Part shown: piece after piece, positions 45,888 through 56,000 of the stretch | Layout: every line of letters starts with the position of its first letter | Position numbering within the stretch: position 1 is the first letter of the stretch | Origin: Bradyrhizobium liaoningense | Lineage (GTDB): Bacteria > Pseudomonadota > Alphaproteobacteria > Rhizobiales > Xanthobacteraceae | DNA: 64,000 bases | NCBI RefSeq assembly: GCF_018130955.1 | Contig: NZ_JAFCJM010000005.1 | Span: forward strand, 1-64,000 | Direction: 5' to 3' | The notes under the pieces: generated by a model | The model's database searches: none | Told to the model about the DNA's origin: nothing | Seen by the model: the letters and a program-made list of their open reading frames with translations, nothing else | Position numbers and translations under genes: made by a program

Positions 45888-47828
45888 TTGGAAATCGCCG
45901 TGAACGCATACAGCAAAACGCCGCTTCTCGACACGATCCGGACTCCGGATGACCTGCGCAAGTTGAAGGTCGAACAGGTCCGTCAGGTTGCCGACGAATT
46001 GCGGCAGGAGACCATCGACGCCGTTTCCGTGACCGGCGGCCATTTTGGCGCGGGCCTCGGCGTGGTCGAGCTCACCACCGCGATCCATTACGTCTTCGAT
46101 ACGCCCCGCGATCGCCTGATCTGGGACGTCGGCCACCAAGCCTATCCGCACAAGATCCTCACCGGACGGCGCGACCGCATCCGCACGCTGCGCACCGGCG
46201 GCGGCCTCTCCGGCTTCACCAAGCGCAGCGAGAGCGATTACGACCCGTTCGGCGCCGCGCACTCCTCGACCTCGATCTCCGCCGGCCTCGGCATGGCCGT
46301 GGCGCGCGACCTCGCCGGCGGCAAGAACAACGTGATCGCCGTGATCGGCGACGGCGCGATGAGCGCCGGCATGGCCTATGAGGCCATGAACAATGCGGGT
46401 GCGATGAACTCGCGCCTGATCGTCATCCTCAACGACAACGACATGTCGATCGCGCCGCCGGTCGGCGCGATGAGCGCGTATCTGTCGCGGCTCTACTCCG
46501 GCAAGACCTATCGCACGCTGCGCGAGGCTGCCAAGCAGATCAACAAGCGCCTGCCGAAGATCATCGCCAACCGCGCCAACCGCGTCGAGGAATATTCCCG
46601 CGGCTTCATGATGGACGGCGGCACGCTGTTCGAGGAGCTCGGTTTCTATTATGTCGGCCCGATCGACGGCCATAATCTCGACCATCTCCTCCCCGTCCTG
46701 AAGAACGTCCGCGACATGGAGACCGGCCCAATCCTGGTCCACGTCGTGACGCAAAAGGGCAAGGGCTATGGTCCGGCGGAAGCCTCCGCCGACAAGTACC
46801 ACGCGGTCGTCAAGTTCGACGTCGCGACCGGTACGCAGGCAAAAGCAAAACCGAATGCGCCCGCCTACCAGAACGTGTTCGGCCAGAGCCTGGTCAAGGA
46901 AGCGCAGAAGGACGACAAGATCGTCGCCATCACCGCGGCAATGCCGTCCGGCACCGGCGTCGACATCTTCAACAAGGCATTCCCGGACCGCACCTTCGAC
47001 GTCGGTATCGCCGAGCAGCATGCGGTGACTTTCGCAGCAGGCCTTGCGACCGAAGGCTACAAGCCGTTCTGCGCGATCTACTCAACCTTCTTGCAGCGCG
47101 GCTACGACCAGATCGTGCACGACGTCGCGATCCAGAACCTGCCTGTGCGCTTCGCCATCGACCGCGCCGGCCTCGTCGGCGCCGACGGTGCGACGCATGC
47201 CGGCTCGTTCGACAACGCCTATCTCGGCTGTCTGCCCAACATGGTGATCATGGCGGCAAGCGACGAAGCCGAGCTCGTGCACATGGTGGCGACCCAGGTC
47301 GCGATCAACGACCGTCCGAGCTCGCTGCGCTATCCGCGCGGCGAAGGCCGCGGCGTCGAGATGCCCGAAGTTGGCATCCCCCTCGAAATCGGCAAGGGCC
47401 GCATGATCCGCCAGGGCAACAAGATCGCCCTGCTCTCCTTCGGTACCCGTCTGGCCGAATGCGAGAAGGCCGCCGACGAGCTCGCAGCGCATGGCCTGTC
47501 GACCACGATCGCGGATGCGCGCTTCATGAAGCCGCTGGATACCGAGCTGGTGCTCAAGCTCGCCCGCGACCACGAGATCCTGATCACGATCGAGGAAGGC
47601 TCGGTTGGCGGCTTCGGCTCGCATGTCGCCCAGTTCCTGACCGACCAGGGCGTGCTCGACAGCGGGGCGGTCCGCTTCCGCTCCATGGTGCTGCCGGACG
47701 TGTTCCAGGACCACGACACGCCGAACGCGATGTATGGCCGTGCCGGTCTCGACGCCAAGGGCATCGTCGCCAAGGTGTTCGAGGCGCTCGGCAAGGACAT
47801 CAAGACCGAGACCGTCAAGCTCGCCTAA
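45888..47828 (+). CDS. dxs: 1-deoxy-D-xylulose-5-phosphate synthase
   Basis: The enzyme condenses pyruvate and glyceraldehyde 3-phosphate in the first step of the MEP isoprenoid pathway. The 646-residue protein has the Dxs motifs [10 protein letters not shown], the ThDP-binding [18 protein letters not shown], and [15 protein letters not shown] in the pyrimidine domain. The TTG at 45888 has GGAG in the right place; a GTG four codons later (45900) gives the more familiar N-terminus and is an alternative. The length is normal. Confidence 0.96.
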   Translation: MEIAVNAYSKTPLLDTIRTPDDLRKLKVEQVRQVADELRQETIDAVSVTGGHFGAGLGVVELTTAIHYVFDTPRDRLIWDVGHQAYPHKILTGRRDRIRTLRTGGGLSGFTKRSESDYDPFGAAHSSTSISAGLGMAVARDLAGGKNNVIAVIGDGAMSAGMAYEAMNNAGAMNSRLIVILNDNDMSIAPPVGAMSAYLSRLYSGKTYRTLREAAKQINKRLPKIIANRANRVEEYSRGFMMDGGTLFEELGFYYVGPIDGHNLDHLLPVLKNVRDMETGPILVHVVTQKGKGYGPAEASADKYHAVVKFDVATGTQAKAKPNAPAYQNVFGQSLVKEAQKDDKIVAITAAMPSGTGVDIFNKAFPDRTFDVGIAEQHAVTFAAGLATEGYKPFCAIYSTFLQRGYDQIVHDVAIQNLPVRFAIDRAGLVGADGATHAGSFDNAYLGCLPNMVIMAASDEAELVHMVATQVAINDRPSSLRYPRGEGRGVEMPEVGIPLEIGKGRMIRQGNKIALLSFGTRLAECEKAADELAAHGLSTTIADARFMKPLDTELVLKLARDHEILITIEEGSVGGFGSHVAQFLTDQGVLDSGAVRFRSMVLPDVFQDHDTPNAMYGRAGLDAKGIVAKVFEALGKDIKTETVKLA

Positions 47829-47843
47829 AGGCGGGCTGCTTCT

Positions 47844-48000
47844 CTTAACCTCTCCCGCTTGCGGGAGAGGTCGCGCCGAAGGCGCGGGTGAGGGCTTTCT
47901 CCTCTTGGGGAGTGTCGCTTGCGGAGACACCCCCTCCCCAGCCCTCCCCCGCAAGCGGGAGAGGGAGCAGAGCACGCGATGTGGCTCGCACCTTGATCCA
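47844..48000. repeat. Intergenic palindromic repeat cluster after dxs
   Basis: The gap holds CTCTCCCGCTTGCGGGAGAG (47851-47870), then GCGCCGAAGGCGC, then CTTGGGGAGTGTCGCTTGCG...ACACCCCCTCCCC, and another GCAAGCGGGAGAGG. These inverted repeats are typical of repetitive intergenic elements of Bradyrhizobium and may also end transcription of dxs. There is no protein-coding evidence. Confidence 0.75.
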
Positions 48001-48021
48001 AATTTTTCCGGCTTTGGCTCC

Positions 48022-48576
48022 ATGAAAATCTATCTGGCAGGCCCCGACGTGTTCCTGCCAGATGCGATTGAAATCGGCCGGCGCAAGGCCGCGATCTGCG
48101 CTGCCCACGGGCTCACCGGCCTCTATCCCCTCGACAACGTGATCGATCTTTCCGCCGCTGACGCCTCGCGGCAGATCTTTGCCGGCAACGAGGCGATGAT
48201 GGACGCGGCCGACGCCATCATAGCCAATCTCACGCCATTTCGCGGACCGGGCGCCGACGCCGGCACCGTCTATGAGCTCGGCTACATGGCCGGCCGCGGC
48301 AAACTGTGCCTCGCCTATTGCAACGATCCCGCCGTCTATGCCGACCGCGTGCGGCGCTTCGGCGATGTCGCCAGCAGCGACGGACGCCTGGTCGATGCGC
48401 ACGGCCTGACGGTCGAGGATTTTGGCCTGGTCGACAATCTCATGATGATCCATGCGCTGGAGCTGCACGGCTGTCCGTTGGTGACGCCAACCGAGATGCC
48501 GGCCGACATCTGGCACGATCTTGCCGCATTCGAGATTTGCGTCCGGATGGCGGCCGCGCAGCAAGCGCGTATATAA
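48022..48576 (+). CDS. Nucleoside 2-deoxyribosyltransferase
   Basis: The 184-residue protein begins MKIYLAGPDVFLPDA, the nucleotide-binding start of the family, and has the catalytic glutamate region GADAGTVYELGYMAGRGK. These enzymes exchange bases between deoxynucleosides in salvage. The ATG at 48022 is the first residue of the conserved domain. It lies between dxs and tlyA, where many relatives have no gene, so it may be an insertion. Confidence 0.9.
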   Translation: MKIYLAGPDVFLPDAIEIGRRKAAICAAHGLTGLYPLDNVIDLSAADASRQIFAGNEAMMDAADAIIANLTPFRGPGADAGTVYELGYMAGRGKLCLAYCNDPAVYADRVRRFGDVASSDGRLVDAHGLTVEDFGLVDNLMMIHALELHGCPLVTPTEMPADIWHDLAAFEICVRMAAAQQARI

Positions 48577-48602
48577 GGCAAGGATCTGTTCCGGAGCGAC
48601 GC

Positions 48603-49337
48603 ATGTCCCCTGCCCGCAAGCGCGCGGATGTTTTGCTGGTCGAGCGCGGCCTGTTCGAGAGCCGGGCGCGGGCGCGCGCGGCGATCGAGGCCGGTCTCGT
48701 CATGGCCAATGACAAGCCGGTGGCAAAACCCTCCGAGACGATTGCGGAAGACGCCGTGCTGCAGGCCGAGCCGGCGCACCCCTACGTCTCGCGCGGCGGC
48801 GTCAAGCTCGCAGGCGCGCTCGAGCGCTATCCGATCGAGGTCGAGGACCATGTCTGCCTCGACGTCGGCGCCTCCACCGGCGGATTCACCGAAGTGCTGC
48901 TGGCAAACGGTGCGAGCCTCGTCTTCGCCATCGACGTCGGCACCGGTCAGTTGCATCCCTCGCTGCAGGGGCATCCGAAGATCGTCTCGATGGAGGAGAC
49001 CGACATTCGCGCCTTCGAGGGCAAGCGCCTGCCGGCGCGACCCGACGTCGTCGTCATCGATGTCAGCTTCATCTCGCTGAAGACGGTGCTGCCGGTGGCG
49101 CTGTCGCTAGCCGCAGCGCCGATGAGCCTGCTGGCGCTGATCAAGCCGCAATTTGAGGCCGAGCGGAAGCACAACAAGCGCGGCATCGTCCGCGACGCCG
49201 CCGTGCATCAGGCGATCTGCGACGACATCGCGGCGTTCGCCGCCTCGCTCGGCTGCACCGACATCGCGGTGTTCCCCTCATCGATCGCCGGCGGCGACGG
49301 CAACATCGAATTCTTCCTGGGCGCGCGGCGTGGTTGA
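48603..49337 (+). CDS. tlyA: TlyA-family rRNA 2'-O-methyltransferase (hemolysin A-like)
   Basis: The 244-residue protein has an N-terminal S4 RNA-binding domain ([20 protein letters not shown]) and a FtsJ-like Rossmann domain with the SAM-binding motif [16 protein letters not shown]. Further motifs are [12 protein letters not shown] and IKPQFEAE. TlyA methylates 16S/23S rRNA cytidines at the ribose. It overlaps the next gene by 8 bp, so the two RNA-modifying enzymes are co-translated. Confidence 0.92.
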   Translation: MSPARKRADVLLVERGLFESRARARAAIEAGLVMANDKPVAKPSETIAEDAVLQAEPAHPYVSRGGVKLAGALERYPIEVEDHVCLDVGASTGGFTEVLLANGASLVFAIDVGTGQLHPSLQGHPKIVSMEETDIRAFEGKRLPARPDVVVIDVSFISLKTVLPVALSLAAAPMSLLALIKPQFEAERKHNKRGIVRDAAVHQAICDDIAAFAASLGCTDIAVFPSSIAGGDGNIEFFLGARRG

Positions 49338-50577
49338 GAAGCTTACGATCGATCACGTCGGCCATCGCGGTGACGGCGTCTCGCTCGACGCGGGCGAAGC
49401 GATCTACGTGCCGTATGCGCTCGGCGGCGAGACGGTGGAGGTGGACCACGTCCCAGGCAATCATCCCGACCGGCGCAAGCTGATCGCTGTCGACGTAGCA
49501 AGCGCGGAGCGCATCGCGCCGTTCTGCCCGCACTTCGGCGTCTGCGGCGGCTGCGCGATCCAGCACTGGCAGGAGGCGCCCTATCGCGCCTGGAAGCGCA
49601 ACATCGTGGTGGAGACGCTGGCGCAGGCGGGTCTTGCCTGCGAGGTGGCACCGCTGGTCGACGCGCATGGCGTGGGCCGGCGCCGGGTCACGGCGCACGG
49701 CAGGTTCGGCACGCATGAGATCCTCAAGGTCGGCTTCGCGGCGGCAAGCTCACATGACGTCATCCCGATCCATCGCTGTCCGATCCTCGATCCCGCGCTC
49801 GACGGTGCGCTCGATGCCGCCTGGGCGATCGCCGAGCCGTTGACCCAGAAGATGACGGTGACGAAACCGCTCGACATCCAGGTCACCGCGACCGAGAACG
49901 GCCTCGACGTCGACGTGCGCGGCTCCGGCCCGCTGCCGGCCGCGCTGATCGGCGCGCTGTCGCGCGTCGCGGAGCAGCACCGCCTGGCGCGCCTGACGCG
50001 GCATGGCGAATTGGTGCTGCAACGGCTGCCGCCCACCGTCAAAATGGGCCGCGCCGAGGTGACACTGCCGCCGGGCTCGTTCCTGCAAGCGACGGTCGCC
50101 GGCGAGGAGGCGCTCGCCGCGCTCGTCATCGAGCGTATCGGCAAGGCGAAGGAGATCGCCGATCTCTTTTGCGGTGTCGGCCCGTTCGCGCTGCGGCTTG
50201 CGGAGAAGGCGCGCATCGCGGCCTTTGACAGCGATGCCGGCGCGATCGCCGCGCTTCAGAAGGCTGCGCGCACACCGGGATTGAAACCGATCAAGGCCGA
50301 GGCGCGCGACCTGTTCCGCCGTCCGCTGGTGCCGCAGGAGCTGCGCGATTTCGACGCCGTCGTGTTCGATCCGCCGCGCCAGGGCGCGCAGGCACAGGCG
50401 CTAAAACTCGCCGCGGCCAAGGTGCCGGTCGTCATCGCCGTATCCTGCAACGCTGCGACCTTCGCCCGCGACGCGCGACTCCTGATCGACGGCGGTTACA
50501 AGATCGAGACGGTGGTGCCGGTGGATCAGTTCAAGCACACGCCGCATGTGGAGCTGGTGGCGCGGTTCACGCGCTAA
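49330..50577 (+). CDS. RlmD/TrmA-type 23S rRNA (uracil-5-)-methyltransferase
   Basis: The 415-residue protein has a short TRAM-like N-terminus, then the [4Fe-4S] cysteine cluster [15 protein letters not shown] with a fourth cysteine in IHRCPILD. The SAM-binding motif is [21 protein letters not shown] and the catalytic nucleophile in [12 protein letters not shown] follow. Such enzymes methylate uridine C5 in 23S rRNA. The GTG start at 49330 lies inside the end of tlyA. The exact target base cannot be assigned. Confidence 0.9.
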   Translation: MVEKLTIDHVGHRGDGVSLDAGEAIYVPYALGGETVEVDHVPGNHPDRRKLIAVDVASAERIAPFCPHFGVCGGCAIQHWQEAPYRAWKRNIVVETLAQAGLACEVAPLVDAHGVGRRRVTAHGRFGTHEILKVGFAAASSHDVIPIHRCPILDPALDGALDAAWAIAEPLTQKMTVTKPLDIQVTATENGLDVDVRGSGPLPAALIGALSRVAEQHRLARLTRHGELVLQRLPPTVKMGRAEVTLPPGSFLQATVAGEEALAALVIERIGKAKEIADLFCGVGPFALRLAEKARIAAFDSDAGAIAALQKAARTPGLKPIKAEARDLFRRPLVPQELRDFDAVVFDPPRQGAQAQALKLAAAKVPVVIAVSCNAATFARDARLLIDGGYKIETVVPVDQFKHTPHVELVARFTR

Positions 50578-50579
50578 GA

Positions 50580-51029
50580 TCAAGGCGCGGGCCGCCGCGC
50601 GACGTAGCCGATGCGCAAGCCCGGCTCGAACCCGCAGGCTTCGTAGAACCGGTGAACGCGCGGATCCTTGCGGCCGCTCTGCATCAGCACGTGATGGCAA
50701 TCCCTGCGCCAGGCTTCCGCCAGCGCGGCCGCGACAACGGCACGGCCATGGCCGCGGCCCTGAAACTCGGGATGGGTGACGACGTTTTCGAGAAAGCCGT
50801 GCTGTCGTCCACTGCGCAGCAGATTGGGCGCTGTGATGAGCATGCAGGTGGCGACGATTTTGTCGCCGGCTGTCGACACAAGCACCGCGATGTCCTCGCG
50901 CGCCAGGGTCTGTTGCCAGATCGCCTCAATCCTCGCCTGCGGCTCGGCAGCGACGCTCACCTCCGATACCCGAAACAGATCGAGCAGCCCGGCAAGATCA
51001 GACAGTGCGGCAAGCCTGGCAGTCGGCAT
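50580..51029 (-). CDS. GNAT-family N-acetyltransferase
   Basis: The 149-residue protein has the GNAT fold with the acetyl-CoA-binding motif VVTHPEFQGRGHGRAVV and the C-terminal RVHRFYEACGFE. It would transfer an acetyl group to an amine; the substrate is unknown. It converges with the methyltransferase gene with a 2-bp gap. Confidence 0.9.
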   Translation of the reverse strand: MPTARLAALSDLAGLLDLFRVSEVSVAAEPQARIEAIWQQTLAREDIAVLVSTAGDKIVATCMLITAPNLLRSGRQHGFLENVVTHPEFQGRGHGRAVVAAALAEAWRRDCHHVLMQSGRKDPRVHRFYEACGFEPGLRIGYVARRPAP

Positions 51030-51110
51030 TCGGCGATCCCCTGTGCGTCCCCGCAGTTAAGCTGATTCCTGCCGGAACAAGCGACAGCGAAGTCGCGGAG
51101 CCGCCTGGAT

Positions 51111-51788
51111 CTAGTGCCGCGGCGCGCCGGTGTTGTCGTCCGTGTTCAACGACTGGGTCTGGAAGCGCACGAACAGCGCGACGATTTCGGCCGTTTTGCC
51201 GAAGCAGAGGAACAGCGCACCGTCGCCATGGGTGCGGTTGTCGCCGGCGAACTGTCCGCTATTGCCTTGCATCATATGGATGTCGTGAATGCCGCGTTCG
51301 GGCCGGAAGTGAAAATACTTGTCGGTCTGGCCAGGGTCCTCGAAATACTCACCGAACGCGACCACCATGGCATTCTGGTCCGCCGTCGCGCGCTTGATGT
51401 TGGCGTCGAGCAGGTTCTTGAGCGAGACGCCGCCGGTCGCCGGGATCGGTCGCATCGCATCGACCGGAAAGATGTTGTCTCTGACATAATCGAGCCCGCC
51501 CTGCCCCGACGGTCCGGTCTCGAGCCGCCGAAAGCCGGGATCGCCGTCGAGATAGGGCTTCAGGTCGAGGGTTCCCGCCTTCGCGAACTCGGCGTCGAAA
51601 TAGGCCAGCACCTCGCTGTCGTCGACCGACTGGACATTGACCGCGATCCGGTAGTCGCGATCGCCGCCCTTGACATGAATCTCGTAATGCGGCGAGGACC
51701 CATCCGAGCTCTGGAAGCCCTCCACGACCGAGCCGACCAGGACACCGTAGTGGCGGATTGCATTCGGGGGTCTTCTGCGATGAGCCAT
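51111..51788 (-). CDS. DUF2278 (YukJ-like) family protein
   Basis: The 225-residue cytoplasmic protein shows the DUF2278 pattern: RHYGVLVGSVVEG, PHYEIHVKGGDRDYRIAVNV, FDAEF, RGIHDIHMMQGNSG, then HGDGALFLCF and FVRFQTQSLNTDD. An AGGAG site precedes the ATG at 51788. Members often sit in stress or toxin-like contexts, but their role is unknown. There is no sign of operon partners here. Confidence 0.8.
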   Translation of the reverse strand: MAHRRRPPNAIRHYGVLVGSVVEGFQSSDGSSPHYEIHVKGGDRDYRIAVNVQSVDDSEVLAYFDAEFAKAGTLDLKPYLDGDPGFRRLETGPSGQGGLDYVRDNIFPVDAMRPIPATGGVSLKNLLDANIKRATADQNAMVVAFGEYFEDPGQTDKYFHFRPERGIHDIHMMQGNSGQFAGDNRTHGDGALFLCFGKTAEIVALFVRFQTQSLNTDDNTGAPRH

Positions 51789-51952
51789 GGCAGCGCTCCT
51801 GTCGTGTCGGGTGCGGCGCGCAGTTTGCACGCTCATCCTGCAACCAGGATGACAATGACAGGAAACACCCCTTTGATGGTTTCGTCAGTGATTTAAACCA
51901 CAGATTGAATGATGTTTCCGAAGGAGAGTGGCGATTTCTGCGCGCGAGACCT

Positions 51953-52336
51953 TCAGTCCGTCGCTGATACACCCATACCGAAGACCAGTTGATTGCCGTC
52001 GGGATCGAGGACGTCGAAGTCGCGCATGCCATAGGCGTAGGTCTGCGGCGCCGTGACCGGCCTGGCGCCGCGCGCGACGAGCTCGGCATAAAGGCCATCG
52101 ACATCTCGCACGAACACGCAGAGGCTGCCATGGCCCGGCAATCGCTTGGTGCTGGTCGACGCGTTCAAATGCAGGGCAACCTCGTCCCGGCACAGGCATG
52201 TGTAGTAAATCGGCTCGCCATACCGAAACGTGACGTCGAAGCCGAGCACGTCGCGATAATACGTTACGCTTGTTTCCATGTCGGCGACCGCGAACACGGC
52301 GGCGGAACCAACCATCATCGCGTCTTCGTCGGTCAT
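51953..52336 (-). CDS. VOC-family (glyoxalase/bleomycin-resistance) protein
   Basis: The 127-residue protein has the paired beta-alpha-beta-beta-beta modules of the VOC superfamily (FAVADMETSVTYYRDVLGFD and later MRDFDVLDPDGNQLVFG). AGGAG precedes the ATG at 52336. Metal ligands are only partly recognisable, so no reaction can be assigned. It is divergent from the ROK regulator gene. Confidence 0.85.
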   Translation of the reverse strand: MTDEDAMMVGSAAVFAVADMETSVTYYRDVLGFDVTFRYGEPIYYTCLCRDEVALHLNASTSTKRLPGHGSLCVFVRDVDGLYAELVARGARPVTAPQTYAYGMRDFDVLDPDGNQLVFGMGVSATD

Positions 52337-52488
52337 CGAACGCTCCTGATGTTGCGACTGCGAGCCACACAAATCTATCAGGTCACCTCGCGCGGGCACA
52401 CCGATCCAACGACGGCGTCCGCGGCGCGCTGCGTATCGGCTTTGCTGCCGCGCACAACAGCAAGTCCGTGCACGAGTGGGCAAGCGCC

Positions 52489-52536
52489 TTGACAGGCCGA
52501 ACGCTTCGCGCGCACATTCTTACACTAAGTAAGAAT
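52489..52536 (+). promoter_or_regulatory. Promoter and palindromic operator of the ROK regulator
   Basis: TTGACA at 52489-52494 is a good -35 box; a weak -10 (CACATT) follows at about 18 bp. A perfect inverted repeat ATTCTTAC-ACTAA-GTAAGAAT lies at 52516-52536, over the likely start of transcription and 15 bp before the start codon. This placement suits repression by the ROK protein on its own gene and possibly the ABC operon. Confidence 0.6.
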
Positions 52537-52551
52537 GACGTCAGGGATGAA

Positions 52552-53724
52552 ATGTCGGAGCAGCCGAGAAGCCGGCGGCAGACGCGTGCGGCCATTCTGG
52601 GGCACCTGCTCCAGTCCGGCGGGCTGTTCCGGCCGCCTTTGGCGAAAGCCGTGCGCCTGTCCGAGGCCAGCCTGTCGCGCATCCTGTTCGACCTGAAGGC
52701 GGAAGGCCTGATCGAGGAAGTGAGACGGCCCGCGCCCTATTTCGGCGGCCCTTCAGCGCTCGTCTCGCTCGATCGCTCAGTGGCACTGGCAGCGTTCGAG
52801 CTCACCGCGCAGCATTTGAGCGTCGGCGTCGGCGGGCTTTCGGGCGAACTGCATTTTGTCGAACGTGTGCTGCTGCCGAAGAAGCCGACCGTCGCATCCG
52901 TCGGCCGGCTGTTTCGCGATGCGCTGGAATTGCTCCAGGACTGGACAGGGCAGCGCCGCATCCGCCTGTCGCAGATCGGCGTTTCCGTCCCCGGACTGGG
53001 CCGACTGAGCGTGCTCGACAACCCGATCATTCCCTGCGACGTCAGGCTCGTGCGCGGCATGATCAACGAGGCGTTTGCGGACGTGCCGGTCGAGATCACC
53101 AACTCGGTGGTGGCGCACGCAACGCTGCATCGCTGCCGCACCGAGGACTACCCGTTTTCGGGCGCCCATCTGTTCGTCTTCGTCGGCCAGGGCGTGGCCG
53201 GCGCCTGGGTGGACGAGCCGATCGAGGCCGATGCCCTGCTGCCGGTCGAGCTCGGTCACATGGTGTTCGGCGACGGCGGACCGCGTTGCCGCTGCGGCCA
53301 TCATGGTTGCGTCGAAGCCTATGCGTCGCTGCCGGCATTGGCCGAGCTGCTCGGCGTTCCCGAGGCCGAGCTCCTGCAGCACGACACCGGTTCGGCGAAT
53401 GCCATCCCGATTCCTGCGCGCATACGCGAGGAATTGCGCCGCCGGCTGTTCCGGCTCGGCCTTGCCATCGGCAATACGCTGAACGTGAGGCCTTGTCCCG
53501 GCGTGGCCATCAGCGGCTGGCCTTCCCTGCTCGCCGAGGATCATCGAAAGGCCGTGGTCGAGGGAATCGATGCATCTCTCCTGGGCGGGCGCAAGCACGC
53601 CCAGGTGTCGCTCGCTTTCGTGCCACCATCGATCGGCAACGATCCGAATGCCGCACTCGCTTTTGCCGCCTGGTGCCTGGCGTGTCGCGGCGGCATGCCG
53701 ACCGCGTCCGTGGAGGCTGCCTGA
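52552..53724 (+). CDS. ROK-family (NagC/XylR-type) transcriptional regulator
   Basis: The 390-residue protein has an N-terminal winged helix (RRQTRAAILGHLLQSGGLFR, later LSEASLSRILFDL) and a ROK sugar-kinase-like domain with the zinc motif CRCGHHGCVEAY and the ROK signature GVSVPGLGRLS. It probably binds a sugar and controls the ABC transporter and dehydrogenase genes that follow. The ATG at 52552 is used because GGGATGA precedes it; an open frame upstream has no homology. Sugar specificity is unknown. Confidence 0.88.
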   Translation: MSEQPRSRRQTRAAILGHLLQSGGLFRPPLAKAVRLSEASLSRILFDLKAEGLIEEVRRPAPYFGGPSALVSLDRSVALAAFELTAQHLSVGVGGLSGELHFVERVLLPKKPTVASVGRLFRDALELLQDWTGQRRIRLSQIGVSVPGLGRLSVLDNPIIPCDVRLVRGMINEAFADVPVEITNSVVAHATLHRCRTEDYPFSGAHLFVFVGQGVAGAWVDEPIEADALLPVELGHMVFGDGGPRCRCGHHGCVEAYASLPALAELLGVPEAELLQHDTGSANAIPIPARIREELRRRLFRLGLAIGNTLNVRPCPGVAISGWPSLLAEDHRKAVVEGIDASLLGGRKHAQVSLAFVPPSIGNDPNAALAFAAWCLACRGGMPTASVEAA

Positions 53725-53787
53725 GATGACCTGAGCCACGCGACTTGCTCGCGCAAAAACGAAGTTCACACCCGGGAGGAACATGCC

Positions 53788-55074
53788 ATGCCGATCACAA
53801 CAACAAGGCGTCGTCTGCTCGCTGGAGCTGCTGCCACACTCGCGCTGCCGGCATTCGCCCGCGCGCAAAGCGGGGTCAAGCCGCGCCTGACCGCCATATC
53901 GCAATGGTCCGCAGGCAGCGACGGGGCGGCCATCACGGCGCTCGGCAAGAAATTCGAGGAGAGAGGCGGGATTTGGCAGCACTCGCCGGTCCCCGGCTTC
54001 ACCACGGAGATGATGAACAAGCTGCGCGCCCAGATCATCGCCGGCGATCCACCGGCCTGTTCGCAGCTCAAGGGTCCCGAGATCGCTGCCTGGTCGAAGA
54101 TCGCGCCAACCGTCAATCTCGATTCCGTCGTCGCGGCTGCCGGCTACGAAAAGGTCGTCGCGCCGGACCTTGCCAAACTGCACAAGCCGGGCGGCAAGTG
54201 GATTGCGCTGCCGTTGCAGATCTACAGCACCAACATGCTGTTCCTCTCCAAGCGCGCGATGGACAAGGCCAAGGCCGACAAGGTCCCCGTCACCTGGGCC
54301 GATTTCAACGATCTTGCCGAAAAGATGAAGTCGGGCGGCGTGACCTATCCGATCGCGAATGGCGGCACCCGCCCCGACGACGGACAGAAGTTCGAGGCCT
54401 CTCTCGCCGGCATCAGCCCCACGGCCTACCGCGCGGCCATCATGAATCTCGACAAGAAGGCCCTGGCGGGCCCCGAGGTCAAGGCCGCCTTCGCGCAGGT
54501 GCGCAAGATCGCCGACTGGATGGACCCCAATGTCGGCGCGCAACCCTTTGCTACCAATGCGAAGCGCTTCATCGACGGCGATATGGGCATGATGATTCAG
54601 GGCGGATGGGCGCAGGGCGTGTTGCGCAACGCCGGTTTCAAGCTCGAGGACTTCATCATCACCCCCGGCCCCAGCGACAACAGCAAGCCGGTGTTCCTGC
54701 TCAATGCCGACGCCTTCATCTTCTGGGAGCGTAAGGAGCCCGACCTGCAGGCGGGCCAGGCGCTGATGGCCCAGCTCGTCATGGATCCGGCGATCCAGAC
54801 CATGTATTCGCAGATCACCGGATCGATCCCCGTGCGCACCGATGTCGACCTCTCCGGTGAGGGCTGGTCGGACGGTCAACGGCGGACCGCAGCCGCGCTC
54901 AAGGACGCGGTTGCCAACAATCAGGCCGTGCTGAGCCTGGCGCACAACATGGCGCAGGAAAACGGCCTGACCGCAGCGATGATCGACGTGCTCACCGAGT
55001 ATGTGAAGAACAAGACGATCAAGCCGGAGCAGGCGGTCACGCGCCTTGCCGAAGCCGTCGAGGGGGCGCGGTGA
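53788..55074 (+). CDS. Sugar ABC transporter periplasmic substrate-binding protein
   Basis: The 428-residue protein has a Tat-like signal (TTTRRRLLAGAAATLALPAF) and a type 1 extracellular solute-binding (MalE/UgpB-like) fold of the glucose/mannose-type group (ISQWSAGSDGAAITALGKKF, later QGGWAQGVL). A GGGAGGA site precedes the start. It is the first gene of an ABC operon with two permeases and an ATPase. A monosaccharide substrate is likely. Confidence 0.92.
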   Translation: MPITTTRRRLLAGAAATLALPAFARAQSGVKPRLTAISQWSAGSDGAAITALGKKFEERGGIWQHSPVPGFTTEMMNKLRAQIIAGDPPACSQLKGPEIAAWSKIAPTVNLDSVVAAAGYEKVVAPDLAKLHKPGGKWIALPLQIYSTNMLFLSKRAMDKAKADKVPVTWADFNDLAEKMKSGGVTYPIANGGTRPDDGQKFEASLAGISPTAYRAAIMNLDKKALAGPEVKAAFAQVRKIADWMDPNVGAQPFATNAKRFIDGDMGMMIQGGWAQGVLRNAGFKLEDFIITPGPSDNSKPVFLLNADAFIFWERKEPDLQAGQALMAQLVMDPAIQTMYSQITGSIPVRTDVDLSGEGWSDGQRRTAAALKDAVANNQAVLSLAHNMAQENGLTAAMIDVLTEYVKNKTIKPEQAVTRLAEAVEGAR

Positions 55075-56000
55075 CCAACACCGTCGCCATCGCAGCGCGA
55101 ACAGGGCGGCCGGCAACATCCAGCGTGATGGGCCGGCTGCCCGAATTCCTGACGATCTGGGTGCCGCTACTGTTGTCGGCTGCGCACCTCATTTCGTTTT
55201 CGCTGTGGACGATCTGGATCTCGTTCACGCCATCCACGCTTGTTCCGGTCTCGGGCTGGGTGGGATTGCGCAACTACACATCGGTCCTGGCGACGCGGAA
55301 CTGGAACATCGCCTTCGACAATCTGCTGCTGTTTGGCAGCGCTTTCGTGCTGCTGAGCCTGGCGACCGGCCTCATTCTTGCGATCCTGATCGACCAGCGC
55401 ATTCGCGGCGAGAACGTGCTGCGATCCATCTTCCTCTATCCCCTCGCGGTGTCATACGTCGTCACCGGCACGGTCTGGAGCTGGCTGCTCAACCCCGGCC
55501 TCGGAATCCAGAAGCTCGTCCAGGATCTCGGCTGGACCTCGTTCCGTTTCGACTGGCTGGTCGACCGCGACATGGCGATCTGGACGATCGTGATCGCCGC
55601 GATCTGGCAGTCCTCAGGCTTTGCCATGGCGCTCTTCCTCGCCGGCCTGCGGTCCGTCGATGCCGACCTTGTCAAGGCCGCGCAGATCGACGGCGCCGGG
55701 CCGGTCCGCATGTACCGGCGCGTCATCCTGCCGACGCTCTGGCCGATCACCATCACGGTCATCGTGATCCAGCTGCAGTTCGCCATTTCGACCTTCGACC
55801 TCGTCCGCGCGCTGACCAATGGCGGACCTGGAATCGCGACGCAGCTGCCGGCGCTCGTGGTCTACGACCTGATGTTCCAGCGCGGCCTGCTCGGTCGCGG
55901 CGCGGCGGCGGCCGTGCTGATGTTGCTGATTCTTCTCGCTGTGCTCTTGCCCTATGCAGCGTGGCGACATCTCCAGCGACGGCGGGCCAACCATGCGTGA
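55071..56000 (+). CDS. Sugar ABC transporter permease (MalF/UgpA type)
   Basis: The 309-residue permease has six membrane helices and the EAA loop VKAAQIDGAGPVRMYRRVILPTL, which contacts the ATPase. The start overlaps the stop of the binding-protein gene (GTGA). It forms the heterodimeric channel with the next permease. Confidence 0.94.
   Translation: MTNTVAIAARTGRPATSSVMGRLPEFLTIWVPLLLSAAHLISFSLWTIWISFTPSTLVPVSGWVGLRNYTSVLATRNWNIAFDNLLLFGSAFVLLSLATGLILAILIDQRIRGENVLRSIFLYPLAVSYVVTGTVWSWLLNPGLGIQKLVQDLGWTSFRFDWLVDRDMAIWTIVIAAIWQSSGFAMALFLAGLRSVDADLVKAAQIDGAGPVRMYRRVILPTLWPITITVIVIQLQFAISTFDLVRALTNGGPGIATQLPALVVYDLMFQRGLLGRGAAAAVLMLLILLAVLLPYAAWRHLQRRRANHA

Noticed and set aside
47844-48000. 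Possible CRISPR-like repeat cluster after dxs
   Set aside because: The repeats are few, inverted rather than direct, and not separated by even-sized unique spacers; they fit an intergenic palindromic element.
52777-55119. Long minus-strand open frame (780 codons) across the ROK and binding-protein genes
   Set aside because: It is antisense to two well-supported genes, has low-complexity Arg/His/Gly-rich translation without domains, and arises from GC-rich codon bias.
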